Assembly (NCBI GenBank): GCA_050260415.1
Contig: JBLNCE010000122.1
Location: 1 to 13,282 of the forward strand
Reading direction: 5' to 3'
From: JBLNCE01 sp050260415
GTDB lineage: Bacteria; Bacillota; UBA4882; JAAYXC01
Length of the DNA stretch: 13,282 nucleotides
How positions within the stretch are numbered: position 1 is the first letter of the stretch; each line of letters starts with the position of its first letter. A model generated the notes under the pieces. The model did not search any database. It was not told the DNA's origin and was given only the letters and a program-made list of their open reading frames with translations. The translations under genes were made by a program, and so were the position numbers. This document shows, in pieces, positions 1 through 5,684 of the stretch.

Positions 1-153
1 TTTTACGCGTGTCGCCTTCATGCTGGTGATCCCGACCCAATAGTCACTGGGTCGATAACCCCACCGGCGGCAGGCGAGGCGTTTGGCTTGGGTGCTGTTG
101 GCGGCTTCCACGCGGGCTACCCTGCCACCGGGGGAGCGCACGTCATATAGCAT
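1..153 (-). CDS. Small hypothetical protein, C-terminus cut by window edge
   Basis: Partial gene: 51 codons are open from an ATG whose first base is 153 down to base 1. The protein begins MLYDVRSPGGRVARVEAAN and continues with basic and aromatic residues (AKRLACRRWGYRPSDYW). I do not recognise the family. It has no signal peptide or membrane segment in the visible part. The start is well supported: an AAAGGAGGTG ribosome site lies at about 160-169, seven bases from the ATG, and a consensus-like promoter lies further upstream on the same strand. It is divergent from the XRE-type regulator at 235-663, separated by 81 bases that hold two inverted repeats. By analogy with phage and integrative-element switches, this is the likely repressed target of that regulator. 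That role is inference; the reading frame, ribosome site and promoter are seen directly. Confidence 0.65.
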   Translation of the reverse strand, partial: MLYDVRSPGGRVARVEAANSTQAKRLACRRWGYRPSDYWVGITSMKATRVK

Positions 154-180
154 GTATGCACCTCCTTTCGTGGCTTTGAG

Positions 181-194
181 GATAAGGCTTTATC
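181..194. promoter_or_regulatory. Second inverted repeat, possible auxiliary operator
   Basis: GATAA-ggct-TTATC is a perfect 5-bp inverted repeat just downstream of the predicted minus-strand start near 195. It lies between the divergent genes and could be a second operator or a leader hairpin. The half-site differs from TACGTA, so it may serve another factor. Confidence 0.35.
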
Positions 195-201
195 TAAGAA
201 G

Positions 202-230
202 ATTATATACGTATTTTACGTAGCAATCAA
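202..230 (-). promoter_or_regulatory. SigA-like promoter of the left-edge minus-strand gene
   Basis: On the minus strand, -35 TTGATT (230 to 225) and -10 TATAAT (207 to 202) are separated by exactly 17 bases. The predicted start is near 195, about 40 bases upstream of the ATG at 153. The spacer contains the palindromic operator candidate at 208-222. Confidence 0.7.
208..222. promoter_or_regulatory. Palindromic operator candidate within promoter spacer
   Basis: TACGTATTTTACGTA consists of two TACGTA half-sites around a TTT centre. It fills 15 of the 17 spacer bases between the -35 and -10 of the minus-strand promoter, so a protein bound here would block RNA polymerase. The adjacent XRE-type regulator (235-663) is the obvious candidate ligand. 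The symmetry is seen; the binding partner is inferred. Confidence 0.6.
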
Positions 231-234
231 GGGG

Positions 235-663
235 GTGGTATCTGTAAATACGGAAGAATTGAAAACAGATATCGGCCGCCGCGTGCGAAAGATCAGGGGC
301 GAAATGTCCCAGAAAGAATTCGCCGAAGCCCTTGGTACTGCGCCTACATATATTAGTGATATTGAAAGGGGACGCACTAAACCAAGCCTTGAGCTTCTGA
401 CCTCAATTATCGGTAAATACGGAGTATCAATTGATTGGATTATCACTGGCAAGGAACAATCCCCACCACCAACAATACCGGTGCGACCTTGTGAAGACCC
501 AGATTTAGAGGCGATGATGGAAGCGTTACGAGGATTCTGGCGAGAGGGAGATGAAGACAAGAGAGCCTGGCTACGACTACAGTTTTGGGCCGCGTTGCCG
601 CTGGTCGCTGATTGGTACGCAAAAAAAAGACATGCTGACGAGGATGCGGCTACTGGGGCTTAA
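235..663 (+). CDS. XRE/Cro-cI family transcriptional regulator
   Basis: A 142-residue protein with an N-terminal helix-turn-helix of the XRE (HTH_3) type at about residues 13-73. The hallmark pattern is RRVRKIRGEMSQKEFAEALG, followed by a recognition helix TYISDIERGRTKPS and the closing DWIITGK. A proline-rich linker (about 77-85) leads to an acidic/aromatic C-terminal helical segment (DPDLEAMMEALRGFW through about residue 130) that probably mediates dimerisation. No peptidase (LexA/cI S24) domain is present, so it is not a self-cleaving repressor. The GTG start at 235 overlaps a GGGGGTGG run, so the exact start is uncertain; an in-frame TTG at 259 is the next option, but it is far from the ribosome site. 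The gene is clearly more AT-rich than its neighbours, suggesting acquisition. It is divergent from the 1-153 gene and probably represses it through 208-222. Confidence 0.85.
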   Translation: MVSVNTEELKTDIGRRVRKIRGEMSQKEFAEALGTAPTYISDIERGRTKPSLELLTSIIGKYGVSIDWIITGKEQSPPPTIPVRPCEDPDLEAMMEALRGFWREGDEDKRAWLRLQFWAALPLVADWYAKKRHADEDAATGA

Positions 664-684
664 AGTCATAAGAAACTAGCCCAA

Positions 685-798
685 GAGGATCCTCAGTCCT
701 TGATGCCTCATCAATGGTTCAAGGTTTTCAACTAGGATCAAAGTGATCCAGGTTGAAGGAGGATCCTCAGTCCTTGATGCCTCATCAATGGTTCAAGG
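685..798. repeat. 40-bp direct repeat, two copies, with internal palindromes
   Basis: Bases 685-724 and 759-798 are identical over 40 positions, 74 bases apart. Each unit starts with the perfect palindrome GAGGATCCTC and carries a hairpin TTGATG-cct-CATCAA. An alternative outer stem, CCTTGA/TCAAGG, is mutually exclusive with that hairpin and in the first copy is followed by TTTT (725-728). Copy 1 could therefore act as a weak terminator for the regulator gene. A degenerate third start of the unit (CATCCTCAGTC) appears at 835-845. Function unknown. Confidence 0.85.
727..757. repeat. Inverted repeat between the two 40-bp copies
   Basis: The spacer between the direct repeats is itself a hairpin. 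The arms 727-740 and 744-757 pair at 12 of 14 positions around a 3-base loop, with the core GGATCA-aag-TGATCC. The whole 685-800 block is thus made of successive GATC-cored symmetric elements. Confidence 0.7.
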
Positions 799-834
799 CC
801 AGGCGTGGCGCTGGTTTCTGCGTTTTTGAGCGAG

Positions 835-874
835 CATCCTCAGTCGGATCCGCAATCGGTCCTGATTGAGGATG
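835..874. repeat. Inverted repeat CATCCTCA...TGAGGATG
   Basis: Perfect 8-bp arms at 835-842 and 867-874. Inside them is a smaller CAATC/GATTG stem. The left arm resembles the beginning of the 40-bp repeat unit upstream. No gene is seen from 664 to 1582; the rest of the stretch from 875 to 1050 shows nothing I can name. Confidence 0.5.
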
Positions 875-1051
875 TCATTTTCCATCTATTCTATGGTTTC
901 GTCATCACATCTTCGCTGTTAAATGGTTTTTGAAGGCTCGAAAATTTCCATCGCGGCGTTCGCAAATTGAGCGTCGCGAGTGGCCGGAAACGAAGGTGGG
1001 CGAGATTTTTCGCAGACTCAAAAATGACCATCCAAAATGACTCTGTCCCAA

Positions 1052-1062
1052 GTAGGGGCGCA
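1052..1062. repeat. GTAGGGGCGCA half-element
   Basis: A solitary copy of the GTAGGGGCGCA arm found in complete palindromic form at 1279-1308 and in related form at 1356 and 5625. The complementary arm is missing here, so it looks like a decayed copy. Confidence 0.5.
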
Positions 1063-1127
1063 GGGTCCCGGATAGTCCCGAGGTATTCGCAAGAAAGATG
1101 TCTCATCACAAGGGTGGTTATGAGTGA

Positions 1128-1263
1128 AGGCGGGAGGCGGGAGGCAAGAGGCGTGAGGCGTGAGGCAAGAGGCAAAAGGCAAAAGGCATGAGGCATGAGG
1201 GAAAAGGCATGTGTAAGAGGCGGGAGGTAAAAGGGCATGAGGGTATAGGTAACAGGCAATAGC
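1128..1263. repeat. Degenerate 7-bp tandem repeat array (AGGCNNN)
   Basis: From 1128 to 1211, twelve consecutive heptamers keep perfect phase. Nearly all fit AGGC followed by three variable bases (GGG, AAG, GTG, AAA, ATG), with one AGGG. The array then decays to about 1263 with phase slips of one base. The first four positions are conserved and the last three vary in runs (GGG GGG, GTG GTG, AAA AAA, ATG ATG), as expected from duplication of neighbouring units. Long minus-strand open frames across it are low-complexity by-products of the repeat and not genes. Confidence 0.9.
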
Positions 1264-1278
1264 GAAATATCGTGCTCC

Positions 1279-1308
1279 GTAGGGGCGCATGGCCTGTGCG
1301 CCCCTTAC
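1279..1308. repeat. REP-like palindrome GTAGGGGCGCA/TGCGCCCCTTAC
   Basis: Arms AGGGGCGCA (1281-1289) and TGCGCCCCT (1297-1305) are perfect complements around a 7-base loop. Related sequences lie at 1052, 1356 and 5625, so this is a dispersed extragenic palindromic family. No terminator-like T run follows. Confidence 0.7.
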
Positions 1309-1355
1309 CGGCAACATGTCCCCGCTCCGGGTAATAGCCTCCGAACGGGCCCATA

Positions 1356-1377
1356 TAGGGGCGAGGCCTGCCCGCCC
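1356..1377. repeat. Diverged REP-like element
   Basis: TAGGGGCGAGGCCTGCCCGC is a shortened variant of the element at 1279-1308, with a GGGGCG / CGCCC-type stem. It is one of three related copies within about 330 bases. Confidence 0.4.
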
Positions 1378-1468
1378 GTCCCGGATGAAGCCCAAGGGCG
1401 GCCCAGACCCTTTCGTGCGCCCTCGCGAGGTATGATACGACGGCGACGATCCCCCCCGGACATAATCC

Positions 1469-1497
1469 TTGCGCGGCTGGTACCCTAGTGCTATAAT
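1469..1497 (+). promoter_or_regulatory. SigA-like promoter for rpsF-ssb-rpsR
   Basis: -35 TTGCGC (1469-1474) and a perfect -10 TATAAT (1492-1497) are separated by 17 bases. The predicted start near 1504 gives a leader of about 79 bases before the rpsF start codon. The ffs promoter at 6160-6188 has the same -35. Confidence 0.8.
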
Positions 1498-1514
1498 TAA
1501 TCCGTGTCTTTCCC

Positions 1515-1556
1515 GCCCCGCTCCCGTAGCGGGGCCCCGGCCGGCTTTTCCGGCCG
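1515..1556 (+). promoter_or_regulatory. Structured rpsF leader, possible S6:S18 autoregulatory RNA
   Basis: Two perfect GC-rich hairpins stand back to back in the leader: GCCCCGC-tcccgta-GCGGGGC (1515-1535) and CGGCCGG-ctttt-CCGGCCG (1538-1556). A C-rich stretch at 1535-1538 could alternatively pair with the GGGGAGGAGG ribosome site at 1564-1573. In many bacteria the S6:S18 complex binds a structured leader of the rpsF operon containing a bulged CCG. CCG triplets are present here, but I could not confirm the consensus fold. The hairpins are seen; the regulatory role is inference. Confidence 0.45.
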
Positions 1557-1582
1557 AGTCCATGGGGAGGAGGTGATTGGTC

Positions 1583-1873
1583 GTGCGAAACTATGAAGTC
1601 CTTTACGTGCTCAACCCTAATCTGGAGGAAGAGGCCATCGACGCTTCCATCGCCCGCTTTGAAGAGGCGATCGTCAAGGCCGGCGGCACCGTCGTCAAGA
1701 CGGACAAATGGGGCAAGCGGCGCTTGGCCTACGAGATTAAGGACCTGCTCGAAGGATTCTATGTTTTGACGACCTTTCAGGCGCCGAACGAGACCTCGCA
1801 AGAATTGGACCGGCTGATGCGTATCGCCGACGAGGTCATTCGCCACCTGATCGTCAACCTGGACGAGGATTAG
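1583..1873 (+). CDS. rpsF: 30S ribosomal protein S6
   Basis: Small-subunit protein S6, which pairs with S18 on the central domain of 16S rRNA in the platform. The 96 residues beginning MRNYEVLYVLNPNLEEEAID fit the S6 family along its whole usual length, including the central WGKRRLAYEIKDLLEGFYVL segment and the C-terminal RHLIVN. I choose GTG at 1583 because it lies seven bases after the AGGAGGTG ribosome site (1568-1575) and gives the canonical MRNYE start. The in-frame TTG at 1577 would sit against the ribosome site. It is the first gene of the rpsF-ssb-rpsR unit, 20 bases before ssb, under the promoter at 1469-1497, and probably autoregulated through its leader. Confidence 0.97.
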   Translation: MRNYEVLYVLNPNLEEEAIDASIARFEEAIVKAGGTVVKTDKWGKRRLAYEIKDLLEGFYVLTTFQAPNETSQELDRLMRIADEVIRHLIVNLDED

Positions 1874-1893
1874 AGGATTTGAGGTGAGGCCCG

Positions 1894-2298
1894 GTGTTTA
1901 ACCGAGTCATCCTGGTCGGTCGCCTGACCAAGGACCCCGAGTGCCGTTATACGCCGACCGGTAAGGCGGTATGCACCATGCGTCTGGCCGTCGATCGCGG
2001 CATCCCGTCGGGACAGGGCGGGCAAGAGGCGGATTTCGTCAACATCGTGGCCTGGGAGAAACTCGCCGAAACCTGCACCAATAATCTTCAAAAAGGACGC
2101 CTGGTCTTGGTCGAAGGCAGGCTCCAGATCCGCCAGTATGAAAAGGACGGACAGAAGCGTGAAGCGGCCGAGATTGTCGCCAATACCGTCCGTTTCCTGG
2201 ACAGGCCGCGCGAGGGAAGCGCCGGACCTGAGCGCGCCGGACATCCCGAACAGGCGGAGGATCTGGGCGATCTGAACCTCGACGACCTTCCGTTCTAG
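1894..2298 (+). CDS. ssb: Single-stranded DNA-binding protein
   Basis: 134-residue SSB. The N-terminal OB fold (about residues 1-105) opens with MFNRVILVGRLTKDPECRYT and continues through VNIVAWEKLAE and LVLVEGRLQIRQYEKDGQKR to VRFLDR. A short linker follows, then the acidic tip DLNLDDLPF, the conserved C-terminal peptide through which SSB recruits replication and repair partners. The linker is much shorter than in E. coli SSB. The GTG start at 1894 is preceded by GAGGTGAG, about seven bases away. It is sandwiched between rpsF and rpsR, the standard Firmicute arrangement that couples SSB expression to ribosomal proteins. Nothing is odd apart from the short linker. Confidence 0.97.
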   Translation: MFNRVILVGRLTKDPECRYTPTGKAVCTMRLAVDRGIPSGQGGQEADFVNIVAWEKLAETCTNNLQKGRLVLVEGRLQIRQYEKDGQKREAAEIVANTVRFLDRPREGSAGPERAGHPEQAEDLGDLNLDDLPF

Positions 2299-2351
2299 AA
2301 CGGTCGCTTCAATGGCGTTTGAGATTCTGAGTGGAACAGAGGTGATGTATC

Positions 2352-2582
2352 ATGCGTCGCGACCGCGGCCGCAAGCCCAAGAAGCGCGTATGCTCGTTCT
2401 GTGTTGATAAGATCCCCAATGTGGATTACAAGGAGACCGCACGGCTGCGGCGTTTCGTCACGGAACGGGGGAAGATTCTACCCCGCCGCATCTCCGGCAA
2501 CTGCGCCCGGCACCAGCGCCAACTGACCGTCGCCATCAAGCGCTCCCGCCACGTGGCATTGTTACCCTACACCAGCGACTAG
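2352..2582 (+). CDS. rpsR: 30S ribosomal protein S18, zinc-binding form
   Basis: 76-residue S18, partner of S6 in the 30S platform. Family signatures include the basic N-terminus (MRRDRGRKPKKRVC), the central VDYKETARLRRFVTERGKIL and the RRISGNCARHQRQLTVAIKR segment. It keeps a CSFC pair (C14, C17) plus a C..H pair (NCARH), the zinc-ribbon (C+) form rather than the cysteine-free paralogue made under zinc limitation. The ATG at 2352 follows GAGGTGAT. It is the last gene of the rpsF-ssb-rpsR unit; an intrinsic terminator begins 26 bases after the stop codon. Confidence 0.97.
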   Translation: MRRDRGRKPKKRVCSFCVDKIPNVDYKETARLRRFVTERGKILPRRISGNCARHQRQLTVAIKRSRHVALLPYTSD

Positions 2583-2607
2583 CCGTAGCTCGTTCTTTGG
2601 AACGTTT

Positions 2608-2641
2608 GCGGGGAGAGGCTGAGCGCCTCTCTTCGCTTTTT
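2608..2641 (+). terminator. Intrinsic terminator of the rpsF-ssb-rpsR unit
   Basis: A 12-bp stem (2608-2619 with 2625-2636, including two G-T wobbles) with a five-base TGAGC loop is followed directly by TTTTT (2637-2641). It is well placed 26 bases after rpsR and separates that unit from the MazG-like/rplI/lonC genes. Confidence 0.85.
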
Positions 2642-2713
2642 GCGAGGGCGCCACCAAAGGAAAACCCCCCCTCCCGCCGAATAGAGAAGGAAGGCTTGCG
2701 AGGAGGTTGTGAG

Positions 2714-3025
2714 ATGCCTGGATCCGGCCAAGAGATCGACATCGCGCGCAATGTTCGCGCCATCGAGTGGTTGGAGGCGGAGCTTGTCCACGAGACCGGC
2801 TCATTGCTGCATGCGCTGGTCAAGAATAATGAAGAGGGTGCCCTGGATAGTCTGGCGGCGGTGGTCATCTCAACATACCTGCTGTCCCGGCGTCTTGGGT
2901 ATGGTTTTTCGCGGCTGGACGGCAAGGTCCGCGCCAGGCTGCAGGCAAGCCTGGAACAGGAGCATGAGCTGGAACAGTGGTATGGAGACATATCCGAGTT
3001 GCTCCAGTACTCTAGGGGTAGATGA
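2714..3025 (+). CDS. MazG-like family protein
   Basis: 103 residues, mostly helical, with the pattern of the small MazG-like family (Pfam PF12643) of Clostridia: EIDIARNVRAIEWLEAEL near the N-terminus, a central hydrophobic helix DSLAAVVISTYLLSRRLG and a C-terminal EHELEQWYGDISELLQY. The MazG superfamily hydrolyses non-canonical or excess (d)NTPs, but this short branch has only a partial metal-binding pattern (E40, E41, D46), so activity is not assured. I choose ATG 2714 because AGGAGG lies seven bases upstream; the frame stays open further upstream through the terminator region but without a ribosome site. The stop is 15 bases from rplI, so the two are probably cotranscribed. No clear promoter is visible between the terminator at 2608-2641 and this gene. 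Confidence 0.8.
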   Translation: MPGSGQEIDIARNVRAIEWLEAELVHETGSLLHALVKNNEEGALDSLAAVVISTYLLSRRLGYGFSRLDGKVRARLQASLEQEHELEQWYGDISELLQYSRGR

Positions 3026-3040
3026 AAGGGGGTCCACCCG

Positions 3041-3493
3041 GTGAAAGTCATACTCTTGCAGGACGTTAAGTCGCTTGGCCGGCAGGGGGATGTCAAAGAG
3101 GTCGCCGAGGGTTATGCCCGTAACTTCCTGGTGCCAAAGGGCTTGGCCGCCTTGGCCACCGAAGCCAACCTGCGCGCGCTGGCCCAGCGGAAGCAGGCCT
3201 TGCAGATACGCGAACAGCACGAGGAAGACGAGGCGCGCCAGATTGCGGAACGGCTCCAGGGGCTCAAGATCGCGATCGGGGCCAAGACCGGTGAATCTGG
3301 ACGGTTGTTCGGTTCGGTCACCTCCAAGGATATCGCGGAAGCGGTACAAAAGAAGACCAGGATCGAGCTGGACCGCAAGAAGATCGATCTCCCCGAGGGC
3401 CTCAAGCAACTGGGACAGTACGAAGTCCCGATCAGACTCCACCGGGCGGTCACCGCCACGATCACCGTCGACGTGGTGGAAGCGGGGGAATAA
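3041..3493 (+). CDS. rplI: 50S ribosomal protein L9
   Basis: 150-residue L9, which binds the L1-stalk base of 23S rRNA with its N-terminal domain and reaches out with a long helix. The N-terminal domain MKVILLQDVKSLGRQGDV...YARNFLVPKGLA is textbook. The connecting helix (about residues 41-75, rich in E, Q and R) and the C-terminal domain with SGRLFGSVTSKDIAEA and YEVPIRLHRAVTATITV are complete. The GTG start at 3041 follows GAAAGGGGG by about eight bases. It follows the MazG-like gene closely and precedes lonC by 175 bases. The dnaB helicase gene often found after rplI in Firmicutes is absent here. Confidence 0.97.
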   Translation: MKVILLQDVKSLGRQGDVKEVAEGYARNFLVPKGLAALATEANLRALAQRKQALQIREQHEEDEARQIAERLQGLKIAIGAKTGESGRLFGSVTSKDIAEAVQKKTRIELDRKKIDLPEGLKQLGQYEVPIRLHRAVTATITVDVVEAGE

Positions 3494-3497
3494 CTGT

Positions 3498-3520
3498 CGG
3501 AAACCACCACCCGGTTTCCG
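3498..3520 (+). terminator. Hairpin after rplI, weak terminator candidate
   Basis: Perfect 8-bp stem CGGAAACC/GGTTTCCG with a 7-base loop, four bases after the rplI stop codon. It is followed by TCGTTTGCGTTT rather than an uninterrupted T run, so termination would be partial. Alternatively it is an mRNA-stabilising 3' hairpin. Confidence 0.4.
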
Positions 3521-3668
3521 TCGTTTGCGTTTAATGACGGGGGCATCGGCCTCATATCCAGGCGCGGCCGCCGGAAGCGGAACCATTGAACGGCCCCAAA
3601 GCGCGATCGGACACGGTTACTGATCCGTAAACATCGATGTCCATGAAGGACTCACGGAAGGAGCAGCT

Positions 3669-5606
3669 ATGCCTAAAGGCGTTTCTCAGAAAGTCTCCGC
3701 GGCCGCCACCGGCGAGAGCCGGGCTACCCTGCACCAGCGGTTGCAAGAAGACGAACAGCTGCAGCGGCAGGTGGCGGCGATCTTTTCCCTGCTTGCCAAT
3801 ATACACGGTTCCGACAAACTGGTGCTTAAGGCGGGCAAAGTGGAAGCGCTCAACCTGATGCGCTCGGATATCCTCGAGGAGCGCGTTCTTGCCTTGCAGC
3901 GCCTGATCTACGAGGATCCAACCATCGATACGGTGCCGCACCGGCGTGAACTCAAGGCCATCCTCAATGAGATCGAGGAGGAAATCGCCGATCTGATCGC
4001 GCGCCGCACGGTGGAAGACAAGATCGAACGCAAGGTCGCCGAACGGATGCAACAGCGGCACGAGGAGTATGTCAAGGACATCAAGATGCAACTCCTCAAA
4101 GAGACGGCGGGCCCCGAGAACCCGTCCACCCTCAAGAAGCTGGCCGAACTCGAGGAACTGGACCAGATCGCCCTGGCGCGCTCGGCGTTGGAAATGGTCA
4201 AACCGGCCACGGTGGAGGAGATCGTGGGCCAGGAGCGCGCGGTAAAGGCCCTCCTGGCGAAAGTGGCCTCACCCTTCCCGCAGCACGTCATCCTCTACGG
4301 TCCGCCGGGCGTGGGGAAAACAACCCTGGCCAGGCTGGTCCTGGAGCACGCCAAACAGCTGCCATTTACACCGTTCACGAGCAAAGCCCCGTTCGTGGAG
4401 GTGGACGGCGCCACGCTTCGCTGGGACCCGCGGGAGGTGACGAACCCCCTCCTGGGTTCGGTTCATGACCCGATCTATCAGGGAGCGCGCCGCGATCTGG
4501 CCGAGGGGGGCGTGCCCGAGCCGAAACTGGGACTGGTCACCGAGGCGCACGGGGGCATGCTCTTCATCGACGAGATCGGCGAGATGGACCCGATGCTTCA
4601 GATCAAATTGCTGAAGGTCCTGGAGGACAAACGGGTTACCTTTGACTCGGCGTACTATGATCCCAGCGATGCCAACGTCCCCCAGTACATCAAGAAACTG
4701 TTCAGCGAGGGCGCGCCGGCGGATTTCGTGCTGATCGGCGCCACCACCCGCGACCCCGAGGAGATTAATCCCGCGCTGCGGTCACGGGCGGCGGAAGTCT
4801 TCTTTGAACCGCTCACGCGGGATTCGATCCGGGAGATCGTGCGCAATGCGGCGCAAAAACTCGAAGTGAAGCTGGGAGAAGGCGTCGCCGAACTCATCGC
4901 GGACCATACGATCGAAGGCCGCAAGGCGGTGGGGATCCTCGCCGATGCCTACGGCTTGGCCCTCTATCGGCTCAAAACGGCGGAAGCGCGCGGTATCGCT
5001 CTGACCAAGGAACACGTCCAGGAAGTAATCCAGATCGGCCGGCTCGCCCCGCACACAGTGGTCAAGGCGAGCCGGACCGGCACGGTCGGCAAGGTGTTTG
5101 GCCTGGGGGTCTACGGTTTTCTGGGATCGCTCCTCGAGATCGAGGCGGTGACCTTCCCCGCCAAAGAGGCCGGCAAAGGCCGCATTCGCTTTAACGAGAC
5201 CGCCGGGTCCATGGCCAAGGACTCCGTCTTTAACGCGACCTCCGTGGTGCGGCAACTCACGGGGTTGGATCCGTCCGACTACGACGTCCATGTGAACGTG
5301 ATCGGCGGCGGACGGATCGACGGACCCTCGGCCGGGCTGGCCATCTCTCTTGCCGTGACCAGTTCTCTCTTGGGCAAACCAATCCGCCAGGACATCGCGG
5401 TCACGGGCGAAGTCTCCCTCTCAGGCCGCGTGCGTCCGGTCGGCGGCGTCTGGGAGAAGATCTACGGCGCCAAGCAAGCCGGGGTGACCCGCGTCTATAT
5501 CCCGGCCGAGAACCGCAAGGACCTGCCGGCGGAGACGGAAGGGATCGAAGTCAGGGCGGTGGAGACGGTCAAGGAGATCATGGACGAGGTCTGGTTCGAG
5601 GGATAG
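3669..5606 (+). CDS. lonC: LonC-type ATP-dependent protease (spore-associated Lon family)
   Basis: A 645-residue cytosolic AAA+ serine protease of the LonC branch (TIGR02903), known from a subset of endospore formers and thought to act during sporulation. The N-terminal roughly 180 residues are charged and helical with likely coiled coil (about 95-145) and lack the LonA substrate-binding domain. The AAA+ module has Walker A GPPGVGKTT (211-219), Walker B LFIDEIGEM (298-306), a GATTRDPEEINPALRSR sensor/arginine-finger region (357-373) and a helical lid to about 460. The C-terminal Lon protease domain carries the catalytic dyad: serine 554 in DGPSAGLA and lysine 597 in VGGVWEKIYGAKQAG. All key residues are present, so the enzyme should be active. 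ATG 3669 follows AAGGAG by five bases. It lies downstream of rplI with a 175-base gap; I see no clear forespore promoter in the gap. Confidence 0.93.
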   Translation: MPKGVSQKVSAAATGESRATLHQRLQEDEQLQRQVAAIFSLLANIHGSDKLVLKAGKVEALNLMRSDILEERVLALQRLIYEDPTIDTVPHRRELKAILNEIEEEIADLIARRTVEDKIERKVAERMQQRHEEYVKDIKMQLLKETAGPENPSTLKKLAELEELDQIALARSALEMVKPATVEEIVGQERAVKALLAKVASPFPQHVILYGPPGVGKTTLARLVLEHAKQLPFTPFTSKAPFVEVDGATLRWDPREVTNPLLGSVHDPIYQGARRDLAEGGVPEPKLGLVTEAHGGMLFIDEIGEMDPMLQIKLLKVLEDKRVTFDSAYYDPSDANVPQYIKKLFSEGAPADFVLIGATTRDPEEINPALRSRAAEVFFEPLTRDSIREIVRNAAQKLEVKLGEGVAELIADHTIEGRKAVGILADAYGLALYRLKTAEARGIALTKEHVQEVIQIGRLAPHTVVKASRTGTVGKVFGLGVYGFLGSLLEIEAVTFPAKEAGKGRIRFNETAGSMAKDSVFNATSVVRQLTGLDPSDYDVHVNVIGGGRIDGPSAGLAISLAVTSSLLGKPIRQDIAVTGEVSLSGRVRPVGGVWEKIYGAKQAGVTRVYIPAENRKDLPAETEGIEVRAVETVKEIMDEVWFEG

Positions 5607-5624
5607 ATTCGGGATCCTATCCGA

Positions 5625-5684
5625 GGGGGCGCACGGTCCGGCCTTCGCAGTCTCGACTGCCGCGGCGCGGGCCTGTGCGCCCCC
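5625..5684. repeat. REP-like palindrome with long loop
   Basis: Perfect 10-bp arms GGGGGCGCAC (5625-5634) and GTGCGCCCCC (5675-5684) around about 40 bases. It belongs to the same family as 1279-1308. It lies 18 bases after lonC, in the gap where lonC and the SRP RNA gene converge, and has no T run. Confidence 0.65.

Noticed and set aside
685..798. Two 40-bp repeats with a 34-bp spacer looking like a minimal CRISPR
   Set aside because: Only two copies, the spacer is itself a hairpin related in style to the repeats, and no cas genes are present.
1562..1576. Tiny ORF ATG-GGG-AGG-AGG-TGA overlapping the rpsF ribosome site
   Set aside because: Four codons, made of the Shine-Dalgarno sequence itself, with no ribosome site of its own.
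891..1846. Long overlapping minus-strand open frames across the heptamer array and rpsF
   Set aside because: They are low-complexity (repeats of PHASCL/SRLTP type) generated by the period-7 array, have no ribosome sites and run into rpsF on the opposite strand.
2597..2713. N-terminal extension of the MazG-like gene
   Set aside because: It crosses the rpsR terminator hairpin and has no ribosome site; the ATG at 2714 follows a perfect AGGAGG.
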